From Lonepinella koalarum (GTDB lineage: Bacteria; Pseudomonadota; Gammaproteobacteria; Enterobacterales; Pasteurellaceae), in the NCBI RefSeq assembly GCF_004565475.1, contig NZ_SRHX01000011.1, positions 1-62,058 of the forward strand: 62,058 nt of DNA, written 5' to 3'. The stretch's first letter is position 1. The number at the start of each line of letters is the position of its first letter. Of this stretch, positions 17,978-28,206 are shown one piece after another. The position numbers and the translations under genes were made by a program. Under the pieces are notes generated by a model. The model was not told where the DNA came from. It saw only the letters and a list, made by a program, of their open reading frames with translations, and ran no database searches.

Positions 17978-19173
17978 TGTTTAACGTTCACCAATTTCGT
18001 CAACAATTTCCTTATTTTAATCAACCAGACGCCGTCATCTATCTAGACAACGCTGCCACTGCTTTAAAACCACAAGCGTTGATTGATGCCACAGTGGAAT
18101 TTTATCAATCCGCCGGTTCTGTTCATCGCAGTCAATATGATGAAAAAAACACCGCACTTTATGAGCAAGCTCGCGTTCAAGTCAAAAAGCTGATCAATGC
18201 GGAAAGCGAACAGGCGGTGATTTGGACATCCGGCACCACACAAGCGATTAATACTGTTGCCAACGGCTTAATCCCCTATCTTCAACCTGATGATGAAATT
18301 ATCATCAGCGAAGCCGATCACCACGCCAATTTTGTCACATGGCACGCTATTGCGAAAAAGTGCGGTGCAAAATTACATATTTTGCCAATACTGGATAACT
18401 TTTTAATTGACGAACAGGTTCTCGTTTCCGCCTTAAACGCACGTACAAAATTGGTGGCGTTAAATTTCGTGTCTAACGTCACAGGCACCCAACAGCCCGT
18501 CCAACAACTGATTGAAAAAATTCGTCAATTTTCCACCGCATTGATTTTAGTCGATGCTGCTCAAGCCATTAGCCATCTCAAAATCGATGTACAAAAATTA
18601 GATGCAGATTTTATCGCATTCTCCGCCCACAAAATTTACGGACCGAACGGCTTAGGCGTGTTAAGTGGCAAACTATCTGCTTTAGAAAAACTGCAACCGC
18701 TGCAATACGGCGGAAAAATGGTTGCCTTTGCATCGAAACAAGACATTCGCTATGCGGAATTACCTTATCGTTTAGAAGCTGGCACGCCAAATATCGCCGC
18801 CGTAATCGGCTTTAACGCCGTATTAGAATGGTTAGAAAAATGGGATTTTGAACAAGCAGAACAGTACGCTTTACATCTCGCCAAACAAACTGAAGTGCGG
18901 TTAAACAATTACCAGAATTGTCATTTATTTTCTGCCCCACAACCTAGCACGGTGATCAGCTTTGTATTTGAAAATATTGCTTGTTCTGATCTCGCCACCT
19001 TGCTTGCCGAACAAAATATCGCTTTACGCACAGGCGCGCATTGTGCCATGCCTTATCTTGCCCGCTTAGGTGTGCCTAGCACATTACGGCTCAGTTTTGC
19101 TCCCTACAACACCGAACAAGACGTACAAGCCTTTTTTACTGCCTTAGATAAAGCATTATCATTATTGGACTAA
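17977..19173 (+). CDS. csdA: cysteine desulfurase CsdA
   Basis: A 398-residue class V PLP enzyme that takes sulfur from cysteine and passes it to an acceptor. The PLP Lys lies in FSAHKIYGPNG, the cofactor His region in ISEADHHANFVTWH, and the active Cys in the C-terminal loop RTGAHCAMP, as in group II (SufS/CsdA) desulfurases. It is followed after 3 nt by its SufE-type acceptor. The overlapping start with the nuclease gene suggests co-transcription. Confidence 0.93.
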   Translation: MFNVHQFRQQFPYFNQPDAVIYLDNAATALKPQALIDATVEFYQSAGSVHRSQYDEKNTALYEQARVQVKKLINAESEQAVIWTSGTTQAINTVANGLIPYLQPDDEIIISEADHHANFVTWHAIAKKCGAKLHILPILDNFLIDEQVLVSALNARTKLVALNFVSNVTGTQQPVQQLIEKIRQFSTALILVDAAQAISHLKIDVQKLDADFIAFSAHKIYGPNGLGVLSGKLSALEKLQPLQYGGKMVAFASKQDIRYAELPYRLEAGTPNIAAVIGFNAVLEWLEKWDFEQAEQYALHLAKQTEVRLNNYQNCHLFSAPQPSTVISFVFENIACSDLATLLAEQNIALRTGAHCAMPYLARLGVPSTLRLSFAPYNTEQDVQAFFTALDKALSLLD

Positions 19174-19176
19174 AAA

Positions 19177-19560
19177 ATGGAAATAATTGAACAAATTCAA
19201 CAAGCTAAAAACTGGGAAGAACGCTATCGCTTGCTGATTCAAGCAGGTAAAAACCTAACCAAACCCACAGAAAACGAACTCGCCCAATGGATGGAAATTC
19301 AAGGCTGCGAAGTCAGATTATGGTGTAAAATCTCACCAAATTCAGACCGCACTTTACAGCTACAGGCTTACAGCGAAGCACGGATTATGAATGGTTTGCT
19401 TTATGTCTTAATCAACGCACTCAATGGTAAACCACTTATTCAATTACAACATTTTGATATAACAGCATTTTTCACTGAACTCGGTATCGCTCAACGATTA
19501 AGCAGTACAAGATTAAACGGCTTGAAACAAATTGAGCAAAGCATTAAGGAACTGTGCTAA
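19177..19560 (+). CDS. csdE: SufE/CsdE sulfur acceptor
   Basis: A 127-residue SufE-family protein that receives persulfide sulfur from the adjacent desulfurase. The acceptor Cys is in the motif EIQGCEVRLW, and the C-terminal SSTRLNGLKQIEQSIKEL is typical. Directly downstream of csdA, same strand. Confidence 0.93.
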   Translation: MEIIEQIQQAKNWEERYRLLIQAGKNLTKPTENELAQWMEIQGCEVRLWCKISPNSDRTLQLQAYSEARIMNGLLYVLINALNGKPLIQLQHFDITAFFTELGIAQRLSSTRLNGLKQIEQSIKELC

Positions 19561-19603
19561 ACTGCGGTAAAATTCACTTTATTTTTAAGCTATTAAGGAA
19601 GAT

Positions 19604-21142
19604 ATGATGACAAGCATTCAACAACGCGCCGAACTGCAACGCCGTATTTGGCAAATCGCCAACGAAGTCCGTGGCTCTGTGGACGGATGGGATTTTAAAC
19701 AATATGTCCTCGGCACGCTTTTCTACCGTTTTATTAGTGAAAACTTCGCTAATTTTTTTAACGATGAACAAACCGATTACGCTACCTTGCCTGATGATGT
19801 AATTAGCGATGCGTTAAAAGATGATGCGATTAAAACCAAAGGCTATTTTATTTACCCCAGCCAATTATTTTGCAATGTGGCGAAAAATGCCAACACGAAT
19901 CCGCATTTAAATATGGATTTGGCTGAAATTTTTGATGAAATTGAAAGTTCTGCTAACGGCTATGAATCCGAACGAGATATTAAAGGCTTATTTGCCGATT
20001 TTGATATTACCAGTAACCGTTTAGGCAATACGGTGGCGGATAAAAATAAAAGACTCGCCGCTGTATTAAAAGGCGTGGCAGATTTAAATTTTGGCAATTT
20101 TGAAGATAACCATATTGATTTATTTGGCGATGCCTACGAGTTTTTAATTTCGAATTATGCCGCCAACGCTGGGAAATCAGGCGGTGAATTTTTCACGCCG
20201 CAAAATGTATCTAAATTGATTGCACAACTTGCCTTACATAAACAAACTAGCGTCAATAAAATTTATGACCCTGCTTGTGGTTCAGGCTCGCTTCTCTTAC
20301 AAGCGAAAAAACATTTTGATAGCCATATTATTGAAGACGGTTTCTGGGGGCAGGAAATAAATCATACCACCTACAACCTTGCCCGTATGAATATGTTTTT
20401 GCACAACGTCAATTACAATAATTTTGATATTTCCTTGGGCGATACCCTATTAAATCCACAATTTAAAGACGACAAGCCTTTTGATGCCATTGTGTCTAAT
20501 CCGCCTTATTCGATTAACTGGATAGGTTCAGACGACCCGACTTTAATTAACGATGAACGCTTTGCCCCTGCGGCTGTGCTTGCCCCAAAATCGAAAGCCG
20601 ATTTTGCCTTTATTATGCACGCCCTTTCTTATTTATCGCCAAAAGGCAAAGCAGCGATTGTAACCTTTCCTGGAATATTCTATCGTGGCGGTGCAGAGCA
20701 AAAAATCCGTCAATATTTGGTGGATAATAATTTTGTGGAAACCGTCATTTCCCTTGCGCCAAATTTATTTTTTGGCACAAGTATTGCGGTGAATATCTTG
20801 GTTTTAGCCAAAAACAAGCAGGAAAATAAAACCCAATTTATTGATGCCAGCGAATTATTTAAAAAAGAAACCAATAATAACGTACTAACGGATGAACATA
20901 TTGCCCAAATTATTCAAGCCTTTGATGAGAAAAAAGACATCGCTCATTTCTCGTAATTAGTAGATAACAGTAAAATCGCCGAAAATGACTATAATTTAGC
21001 GGTAAGTAGTTATGTGGAAGCCAAAGACACCCGTGAAGTAATTGATATTCAGGTGTTAAATAGCGAATTAAAAACGATTGTGGCGAATATTGATAATTTG
21101 CGTGAGCAAATTGATGAGATTGTGGAGAAAATTGCGGCATAA
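19604..21142 (+). pseudogene. hsdM: type I restriction-modification methylase HsdM, broken by in-frame stop
   Basis: The frame encodes a type I DNA adenine methyltransferase: [20 protein letters not shown], the SAM-binding [13 protein letters not shown] and catalytic SNPPYS are all present. An in-frame TAA at 20954-20956 (codon 451, after DIAHFS) interrupts it. The same frame then continues with sensible HsdM sequence ([19 protein letters not shown] to EIVEKIAA) to a TAA at 21142, giving a normal 512-codon length. Relatives have a Lys codon at such a position, so one AAA to TAA change could explain it. The lost tail is a coiled-coil region that binds HsdS in this family. The remaining 450-residue product keeps all methylase motifs but probably cannot assemble. 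Confidence 0.85.
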
Positions 21143-21145
21143 GAT

Positions 21146-21183
21146 TTGCAAATGTGCGGTAAAAAATAACCGCACATTTGCAA
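21146..21183. terminator. intrinsic terminator made of inverted uptake-like sequence
   Basis: A perfect 15-bp stem, TTGCAAATGTGCGGT (21146-21160) and its complement (21169-21183), with an 8-nt A-rich loop, follows the hsdM frame by 3 nt. It contains the ATGTGCGGT variant of the uptake signal. Confidence 0.7.
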
Positions 21184-21195
21184 TAATAAAATTTC

Positions 21196-21220
21196 AGTTA
21201 TTCGAGATTTTCGAATAACT
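21196..21220. promoter_or_regulatory. palindrome upstream of rhuM, possible operator
   Basis: AGTTATTCGA (21196-21205) and TCGAATAACT (21211-21220) form a perfect 10-bp inverted repeat with a 5-nt centre, about 20 nt before the rhuM start. No T-run follows, so it looks more like a protein-binding site than a terminator. Confidence 0.4.
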
Positions 21221-21238
21221 CAAGTAAAGGAAATGAAA

Positions 21239-22243
21239 ATGAATGATAAAAACCCAATCCAAATCTATCAAGCCATTGACGGCACAACTAAAATAGATGT
21301 GCGTTTTGAGCAAGAAAGCGTGTGGCTAAGTTTACAACAAATGGCTGATGTGTTTGGCAGAGACAAATCGGTGATTTCTCGGCATTTACGCAATATTTAT
21401 GCCGATGAAGAATTGAGCAAAGAAGCAACTGTTGCAAATTTTGCAACAGTTCAAACCGAAGGCAATCGACAAATTACACGGCAAATTGAATATTATAATT
21501 TAGATGCCATTATTTCCGTGGGTTATAGGGTTAATTCCAAAGAAGGTACAAAATTCCGCATTTGGGCGACTGAACGATTAAAAGAATACTTGATTAAAGG
21601 CTTCACAATGGATGATGAACGCCTGAAAAACTTAGGCGGTGGCAATTATTGGAAAGAATTACTAGATCGTATTCGTGAAATTCGTTCTAGCGAAAAAGTA
21701 ATGTATCGGCAGGTGCTGGATTTATACGCCACCGCAATGGATTACGATGCGAAAAGCGAAACCAGTCTTCAATTTTTTAAAATCGTACAAAATAAACTGC
21801 ATTACGCCGCCCACGGTAACACTGCCAGCGAAGTGATTTATTTTCGGGTAGATAGCGACAAACCTTTTGCAGGTTTAACTCATTTTAAAGGCAGTCAGCC
21901 CACTCAAGCTGAAGCGATGATTGCGAAAAATTATTTAAGCGAACAAGAATTGCGAGTCTTGAATAATATTGTATCCGCCTATTTTGATTTTGCTGAATTA
22001 AATGCCATTGAAGAACGCCCAATGAAAATGACGGATTTTGTGCAGGAACTCGATCGCATTTTAACGTCCGCCAATCGCAAAATTTTAACCAATTCGGGCA
22101 GTATTTCGCACGATCAAGCCATAGAAAAAGCCAAAACGGAATACCGTAAATACAAAGCGAGAACCCTTGACGATGTGGAAATTGCTTATTTGGAAAGCAT
22201 TAATAAACTCGGTAAACAAACAAAAAAACTCAGCAAAAAATAA
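21239..22243 (+). CDS. RhuM family protein (virulence-type, DNA-binding N-terminus)
   Basis: A protein of about 334 residues of the RhuM family (named for Salmonella pathogenicity island 3 rhuM). The N-terminal part (VWLSLQQMADVFGRDKSVISRH) is a helix-turn-helix, followed by EYYNLDAIISVGYRVNS and RFRIWATERLKEYL-like motifs seen in Bro/KilA-type proteins. Such genes are common cargo inside type I restriction loci; function is not established. The ATG at 21239 has AGGA at 7 nt; an ATG at 21233 would be too close. The gene is intact although its restriction neighbours are broken. Confidence 0.85.
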   Translation: MNDKNPIQIYQAIDGTTKIDVRFEQESVWLSLQQMADVFGRDKSVISRHLRNIYADEELSKEATVANFATVQTEGNRQITRQIEYYNLDAIISVGYRVNSKEGTKFRIWATERLKEYLIKGFTMDDERLKNLGGGNYWKELLDRIREIRSSEKVMYRQVLDLYATAMDYDAKSETSLQFFKIVQNKLHYAAHGNTASEVIYFRVDSDKPFAGLTHFKGSQPTQAEAMIAKNYLSEQELRVLNNIVSAYFDFAELNAIEERPMKMTDFVQELDRILTSANRKILTNSGSISHDQAIEKAKTEYRKYKARTLDDVEIAYLESINKLGKQTKKLSKK

Positions 22244-22276
22244 CCGCACTTTCACAAAAAAACAGAGAAAACCAAA

Positions 22277-23405
22277 ATGAGCAAACTGTTAGATCAAATT
22301 AGAAATTGTAATGTGGAATGGAAACCGTTGGGGGAAGTGCTTATTCGCACTAAAGGAACAAAAATTACGGCAAATGAAATGAAAAATCTGCATAAAGAGA
22401 ATGCCCCTTTGAAAATCTTTGCAGGCGGAAAAAACCGTTGCTTTTGTTGATTTTGATGATATTCCTGAAAAAGATATTAACCGAGAACCGTCTATTATTG
22501 TGAAATCTCGTGGCATTATTGAATTTGAATATTATGACTTGCCATTTTCTCACAAAAATGAAATGTGGGCATACCATAGTAAAAATGAAAACATCAGTCT
22601 AAAATTTATTTACTATTTTCTCAAACAGTCGGAAAGCTATTTTCAAAAAATTGGCAGTAAAATGCAAATGCCCCAAATTGCTACACCTGATACGGATAAG
22701 TTTCTAATCCCAATCCCCCCACTTTCCCTACAATCCGAAATCGTCCACATTTTGGACACATTTACCGCGATTACCAGCGAGCTTACCCTAAGAAAAAAAC
22801 AATATCAATACTATCGGGATAAATTATTAAGTTTTGATGAAAGTGTGGAATGGAAAACGTTGGGGGAAGTGATAGAATTAAAACGTGGTAAGCGTTTAGT
22901 TAGAAAAGAGCTTTTAGAAAATGGAAAATATCCTGTTTATCAAAATAGTTTAACGCCATTAGGTTTTTACGATGCTTTCAATGTTAAAGCTGATACAACC
23001 ATTATTATTAGTGCAGGTGCGGTTGGCGATATTGCTTATTCTGATAGGGATTTTGGGGCGGCGGATGATGTTTTTGTATTGAATACGCCTGAAAACTTAT
23101 CAAGTAAATTTTTATATTATGCTTTAATGAACCAACAAAATAAATTATATCAACAAGTAAGACGAGCAAGCATTCCAAGACTATCAAGAGAAAGTGTAGA
23201 ACGGATAAAAATCCCAATCCCAGATCTTTCCGAACAACAACGCATTGTAGCTATTTTGGATAAATTTGATACTTTGGTAAACTCTCTCACCGAAGGACTG
23301 CCGAAAGAAATTGAATTAAGACAGAAACAGTATGAATATTATCTGGGGTTATTGTTGGATTTTCCAAAACCACCTCGTCAATCAAAAAAGACGAAATATG
23401 ATTAA
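22277..23405 (+). pseudogene. hsdS: type I specificity subunit HsdS, frameshifted
   Basis: Two target-recognition halves are recognisable. The frame from the ATG at 22277 encodes the start (EWKPLGEVL) and breaks near 22440, where the run GGAAAAAACC has six A; with five A the reading would pass smoothly from KIFAGG into KTVAFVDFDDIPEKD. The other frame then carries the rest of domain 1, the central repeat (EWKTLGEVIELKRGK), domain 2 and the end at 23405. The two EWKxLGEV starts are the conserved repeats of HsdS. HsdS sets the DNA sequence recognised by the complex. A +1 slip in a 6-A run could also be phase variation or a sequencing error. Confidence 0.85.
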
Positions 23406-23413
23406 CAATATAA

Positions 23414-23529
23414 TTTGTTGCTCATAAATGTGGGACAAACCACTTTGTTAATCACAAAATGCAAAATTTGATTCGCAAACTTGTTTGTCGCTCACAGATG
23501 TAGCACAATACAGTTTGTTAATCAAAAAC
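23414..23529. repeat. imperfect 46-bp direct repeat upstream of fic
   Basis: The segments 23414-23459 and 23484-23529 align with about 36 of 46 identical bases; both start TTTGTYGCTCA and end with TTTGTTAATCA. They lie back to back (period 70 nt) between the hsdS stop and the fic start. They could be operator sites or a decayed duplication. Confidence 0.5.
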
Positions 23530-23537
23530 AGCAAAAA

Positions 23538-24671
23538 ATGAGTAACAAAATGATCAATAATTTTAATCTTAACAACGTCGTGCATTATCGTGATGGGCAA
23601 TTCCCACCGCAAAGCATAGATTTTAACCAGATTATCACCGCATTGCTTGAAGCCACCAACGCCATTGCTCGTTATGACCAAATGCTTAAAAATATGCACA
23701 ATAGCGAGATTTTGCTTGCTCCTTTGCGTAGTCAAGAAGCGGTGATTTCTTCGCGTATGGAAGGCACAATTAGCACTATGGAAGAGATTTTGCGTTATGA
23801 AGCCGATGCCTTTAATGGCGATAATCTCAATGTGCGTAATGATGTGATAGAAACCGTGCTATATCAACGCACCTTAAAAAATGCCCAACTTGCTATGCAA
23901 GACGGTTATCCGCTTAGCGTTCATTTGCTCAAAACGATGCACCAGCAATTATTATCCCTTGGGCGTGGGGCGAATAAATCACCGGGGGAATTTAAAAAAG
24001 AGCAAAATTATTTAGCCGATACCGTTAGTCGTGAGATTTTATTTGTGCCGATTAGCCCTGAAAAATTACTCGATGGTTTGGAAAATTTATTCCACTATAT
24101 CAATCATCATTCAGACCCTGTGTTAATTAAAACCGCCGTCAGCCATTTAGAATTTGAAGCCTTGCACCCTTTCCAAGACGGTAACGGACGCATTGGGCGA
24201 ATGCTGATTACCTTGATGTTGTGGTCTAGTCAAATTATTTCTGCCCCATACTTTTATATTAGTGGTTATTTGGAAGAACACAAAAATCGCTACACTCATT
24301 TAATGCGACAAGTATCGCAAACAGGCGATTGGCATGAATGGCTCAATTTCTTTTTAAATGCCATTGCCAGCCAGTCGCAACGCAATTTACAGGTTGCTGA
24401 AAATATCCGTGATTTATACGAGCAAATGAAACAGCAATTTAGCGAGATTTTAGCCAGTAAACACGCATTGACAGTATTGGATTTTGTGTTTACTTATCCG
24501 ATTTTTAGGAATAGCCAACTTAGTGAAAAAACCGACATTCCACCTGCTACGGCGAACCGTTTTACTAAGGCATTGTATGAACAAGGCATTTTAAGCATAA
24601 TGGAAGAAAGTAGCGGACGAAAATCCACCTTATATTCTTTTGAAAAAATGCTAGAGTTAGTGCGTGTTTAA
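23538..24671 (+). CDS. Fic family protein (AMP transferase type)
   Basis: A protein of about 377 residues with the catalytic Fic motif HPFQDGNGRIGR near residue 210; its His and Gly-rich anion loop are those of active adenylyltransferases. An N-terminal inhibitory motif of the [ST]xxxE[GN] type is visible in ISSRMEGTIS, placing it in the auto-inhibited (class II) group. The C-terminus has a winged-helix-like stretch (NSQLSEKTDIPPATANRFTK). Starts at 23538 or 23550 are both possible; the upstream frame runs through the direct repeats and is unlikely. It sits between hsdS and hsdR, a common place for Fic cargo. Confidence 0.88.
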   Translation: MSNKMINNFNLNNVVHYRDGQFPPQSIDFNQIITALLEATNAIARYDQMLKNMHNSEILLAPLRSQEAVISSRMEGTISTMEEILRYEADAFNGDNLNVRNDVIETVLYQRTLKNAQLAMQDGYPLSVHLLKTMHQQLLSLGRGANKSPGEFKKEQNYLADTVSREILFVPISPEKLLDGLENLFHYINHHSDPVLIKTAVSHLEFEALHPFQDGNGRIGRMLITLMLWSSQIISAPYFYISGYLEEHKNRYTHLMRQVSQTGDWHEWLNFFLNAIASQSQRNLQVAENIRDLYEQMKQQFSEILASKHALTVLDFVFTYPIFRNSQLSEKTDIPPATANRFTKALYEQGILSIMEESSGRKSTLYSFEKMLELVRV

Positions 24672-24694
24672 TCGTGAATTTAGGAGCGTAAATA

Positions 24695-27069
24695 ATGACC
24701 ACCGAAACCACCCCCATCGCCGAAACCAACAATTTCATTGTGTTAGACAAATACGTCAACATCGAAAAAGGCACAAGCTATCAAACAGAAGCGGATTTGG
24801 AAAAGGAATTGATTGCGGATTTGGTCAATCAAGGCTATGAATATCGCCGAGATTTACACAATCAGACAGCATTGCTGGCAAATGTGCGGGAGCAGTTGCA
24901 GCAGTTGAATAAAACGCCGTTTTCCGACAGTGAATGGCAGCGGTTTATTGTGGAATATTTGGACAGAGCCAATGAAACTGCGGTAGAAAAAACACGCAAA
25001 ATACATGATGACTATATTCATGATTTTGTGTTTGATAACGGGCGGATTCAAAATATTTATCTATTGGATAAGAAAAATATTACCAATAATAAAGTGCAGG
25101 TGATTAACCAGTTTGAACAAACGGGGACGTATAAAAACCGCTATGATGTCACCATTTTGGTTAATGGCTTGCCGTTAATCCAAATTGAATTAAAAAAGCG
25201 TGGTGTGGCTATTCGTGAAGCCTTTAATCAAGTGCATCGTTACAGCAAAGAGAGTTTTAACAGCGAACATTCTTTGTTTCAATATTTGCAAATTTTTGTG
25301 ATTTCCAACGGCACGGATACGCGTTATTTTGCCAATACGACCAAGCGTGATAAAAACAGTTTTGATTTTACCATGAATTGGGCGAAATCCGATAACAGCC
25401 TGATTAAAGATTTAAAAGATTTTACCGCAACTTTTTTTCAGAAAAATACCTTGCTGAATGTGCTGATTCATTATTCGGTCTTTGATGTCAGCAATACGCT
25501 GCTGATTATGCGGCCTTACCAAATTGCGGCAACGGAGCGGATTTTGTGGAAAATCAACAGCAGTTATCTGGCGAAAAATTGGAGCGACACTCAAAGCGGC
25601 GGCTATATTTGGCACACCACAGGCTCGGGCAAAACCTTAACCAGCTTTAAAGCGGCACGTTTGGCGACCGAACTGCCCTTTATTGACAAGGTGTTTTTTG
25701 TGGTGGACAGAAAAGACCTTGATTATCAAACCATGAAAGAATATCAGCGGTTTAGCCCCGACAGCGTCAATGGTTCAAACAGTACGGCAGGTTTAAAAAG
25801 GAATCTTGAAAAAGATGACAACAAAATTATTGTGACCACCATTCAAAAACTCAATAATCTGATTAAAAGCGAAGAAAATTTGCCGATTTATCAAAAGCAA
25901 GTAGTGTTTATCTTTGATGAATGCCATCGCAGCCAATTTGGCGAAGCACAACGCAACCTTACCCGCAAATTTAAAAAATATTACCAATTCGGTTTTACCG
26001 GCACACCGATTTTCCCTGAAAATGCCTTAACCGCCCAGACCACTGCCGGCGTATTCGGGCGGGAATTACACTCCTATATCATCACCGATGCCATTCGTGA
26101 TGAAAAAGTGCTGAAATTCAAGGTGGATTATCATAATGTTCGCCCGCAATTTAAGGCATTCGAACAGGAACAAGATGAGCAAACACTAAGCAGTTTGGAA
26201 AGCCAACACGCTTTTTTACACCCTGAACGCATTAAAAAAATTGTGCAATATATTTTGACCCATTTCGCCCATAAAACGCACCGCAGTTTTGGCAACAATA
26301 ACGGTTTTAATGCCATGCTGGCGGTGAGCAGTGTGAGTGCTGCAAAAAGCTATTACGACACCTTTAAGCAGTTGCAGCAAGGCCACGAAAAGCCTTTGCG
26401 TGTTGCCACGATTTTTTCTTTTGCCGCCAATGAAGAGCAGGAAGCCAAAGGTGATATTGCCGATGAAAATTTTGAACCCACCGCCATGGACAGCAGTGCC
26501 AAAGAATTTTTGAGCCGTGCCATTGATGATTACAATGCTTATTTTAAAACCAATTATGCGGTAGATAGCCGTGAATTTCAGAATTATTACCGTGATTTAA
26601 GTTTGCGAGTGAAAAAGCAAGAAATTGATTTGCTGATTGTGGTGGGCATGTTTTTAACGGGCTTTGATGCCCCCACATTGAACACGCTATTTGTGGATAA
26701 AAATCTGCGTTATCACGGCTTAATTCAAGCCTATTCCCGCACCAATCGCATTTACAACAGCACCAAAACCTTCGGCAATATCGTCACCTTCCGTGATTTA
26801 GAACAAGCCACCATTGATGCCTTAAAGCCGAACATCAACGGGAAGCGGCAGCGTTAATTGAAAGCGAACATTTAAATCAAGATGCTGCCAAACGCTATAT
26901 TCAGGTATCGCTAAAACGAGAATACGCCAGCGACAGCGGCACAGCATTAAACGATTTATTGCCGAAAATGAGTCCGCTCAATCCGCAATATTTGAGTAAA
27001 AAGCAAAGTATTTTTCAAAAAATTGCTGCGTTTGTGGAGAAATTTAAAGGCATCGGTGGGAAGATTTAA
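24695..27069 (+). pseudogene. hsdR: type I restriction endonuclease HsdR with internal deletion
   Basis: The frame from 24695 encodes 720 residues of an EcoR124-type HsdR: nuclease core ([20 protein letters not shown]), Walker [12 protein letters not shown], Walker [11 protein letters not shown], and the helicase motif [10 protein letters not shown]. It stops at 26857 soon after [11 protein letters not shown]. From about 26836 another frame encodes the true C-terminus ([20 protein letters not shown] to KFKGIGGKI, stop 27069). A full HsdR of this type has around 1,000 residues, so roughly 200-250 codons between motor and C-terminus are missing and the join is out of frame. The enzyme cannot be functional as written. 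Confidence 0.88.
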
Positions 27070-27083
27070 AGCTCAATAACACA

Positions 27084-27124
27084 AAAGTGCGATGAAAAAT
27101 GTAAGATTTTTTCACCGTACTTTA
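27084..27124. terminator. terminator between hsdR and azlD (degenerate inverted uptake signals)
   Basis: AAAGTGCGATGAAAAA is followed, after a short loop, by TTTTTCACCGTACTTT; the two pair with one wobble and one mismatch. It lies between convergent genes and would work in both directions. Confidence 0.55.
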
Positions 27125-27140
27125 CGCCGTTTTTCCCACT

Positions 27141-27470
27141 TTAAACAAACACCCCTTGCACCAACCCCATATACAACATCGTTCCCACTGCCATAGACAA
27201 GAACATATTTTTCTTCCAAAGGTGTAAAGCTAAAGTGACAATGCCAGCAATAAAATCGGGTATGCCGTGATAGCCTTGTAAAATATCAATATTTTTATAA
27301 CAATACACCACTAACATACCGAACATCGCCGCTGGCAACACTTTACCTAAATAACGGATATATTCAGGGATCGGGTGATTCGCTGGGAAAATCCAAAAAG
27401 GGATTAGTCGACAAAATTGTACGCCAACTACGCCCATAGTAATGGTGATAATTTGTTCGGTTAAAGTCAT
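27141..27470 (-). CDS. azlD: AzlD family branched-chain amino acid export subunit
   Basis: A 109-residue membrane protein with three or four hydrophobic helices (EQIITITMGVVGVQFCRLIP, LPAAMFGMLVVYCY, IVTLALHLWKKNMFLSMAVG). It is the small partner of AzlC in export of branched-chain amino acids or related compounds. I chose the ATG at 27470, which overlaps the azlC stop by 4 nt; the frame is open further upstream inside azlC but this is a shadow. Confidence 0.9.
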   Translation of the reverse strand: MTLTEQIITITMGVVGVQFCRLIPFWIFPANHPIPEYIRYLGKVLPAAMFGMLVVYCYKNIDILQGYHGIPDFIAGIVTLALHLWKKNMFLSMAVGTMLYMGLVQGVFV

Positions 27471-28204
27471 TGGTTGCCCCCTGTTAAACGAATAATTTTG
27501 CTTTCCAGTTTGGTTCGGCGTAACGTCAACACACCCCAAATAGCGAATAAAGTTGGAATTAAAAAATGTTCTTTGCCAATGGTGATTAGAAAGAATAAAG
27601 TAATACCTAAACCCAGTAACGAGCTTTCATGAGATTTTTCTTTCAGCCAATTTTCAGCAAAAATAACAATAAATAGCGCGGTCATAGCAAATTCTATACC
27701 TTTTAAACTAAACGGAACAATGTCCGCTGACAGATTACCTAATACCGCTCCAATGACCCAATAGACTTGCAAATATAAACTCACAAAAAAGTAATACCAG
27801 CCTTTATCTAAGTGCTCTGGCACGTTTGCCATATAATTCAACGAAAAGGCTTCGTCCGACATAGCTGAAATTAAATACCAGCGTTTTTTACCCAACTGTT
27901 TACCATATTTTTCTAACATGGAAATGCTATAAAAAACCTGTCGCCCACTGACCATTAAGGTGACCAACAACACGGAAAGTGGAGAAAAAATAGTCGTCAA
28001 TGATGTTGCCACAATAAACTCTACTGAACCCGCATAAATTAATGCTGCCATAAAAAACGGAAACCAAACACCAAACCCCAACACTTTCATATAAATACCG
28101 TAGGCAATACCTAAGAAAATATAACCGATGATCATCGGTACCGAATAAGGAAAGGCAGCTTTAGCAGCCGTCCAAATCACGGCTGATTTTTTATTCTCTG
28201 TCAT
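27467..28204 (-). CDS. azlC: AzlC family branched-chain amino acid permease
   Basis: A 245-residue multi-pass membrane protein of the AzlC (LIV-E) family, recognised by FPYSVPMIIGYIFLGIAYG, FFMAALIYAGSVEFI and SDEAFSLNYM. Works with AzlD encoded immediately downstream. The gene begins 3 nt from the metR stop on the same strand, so the three genes may be co-transcribed. Confidence 0.9.
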   Translation of the reverse strand: MTENKKSAVIWTAAKAAFPYSVPMIIGYIFLGIAYGIYMKVLGFGVWFPFFMAALIYAGSVEFIVATSLTTIFSPLSVLLVTLMVSGRQVFYSISMLEKYGKQLGKKRWYLISAMSDEAFSLNYMANVPEHLDKGWYYFFVSLYLQVYWVIGAVLGNLSADIVPFSLKGIEFAMTALFIVIFAENWLKEKSHESSLLGLGITLFFLITIGKEHFLIPTLFAIWGVLTLRRTKLESKIIRLTGGNQ

Positions 28205-28206
28205 GA

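Noticed and set aside
23414-23529. CRISPR array
   Set aside because: Only two imperfect units are present, no conserved repeat/spacer pattern and no cas genes are in the window.
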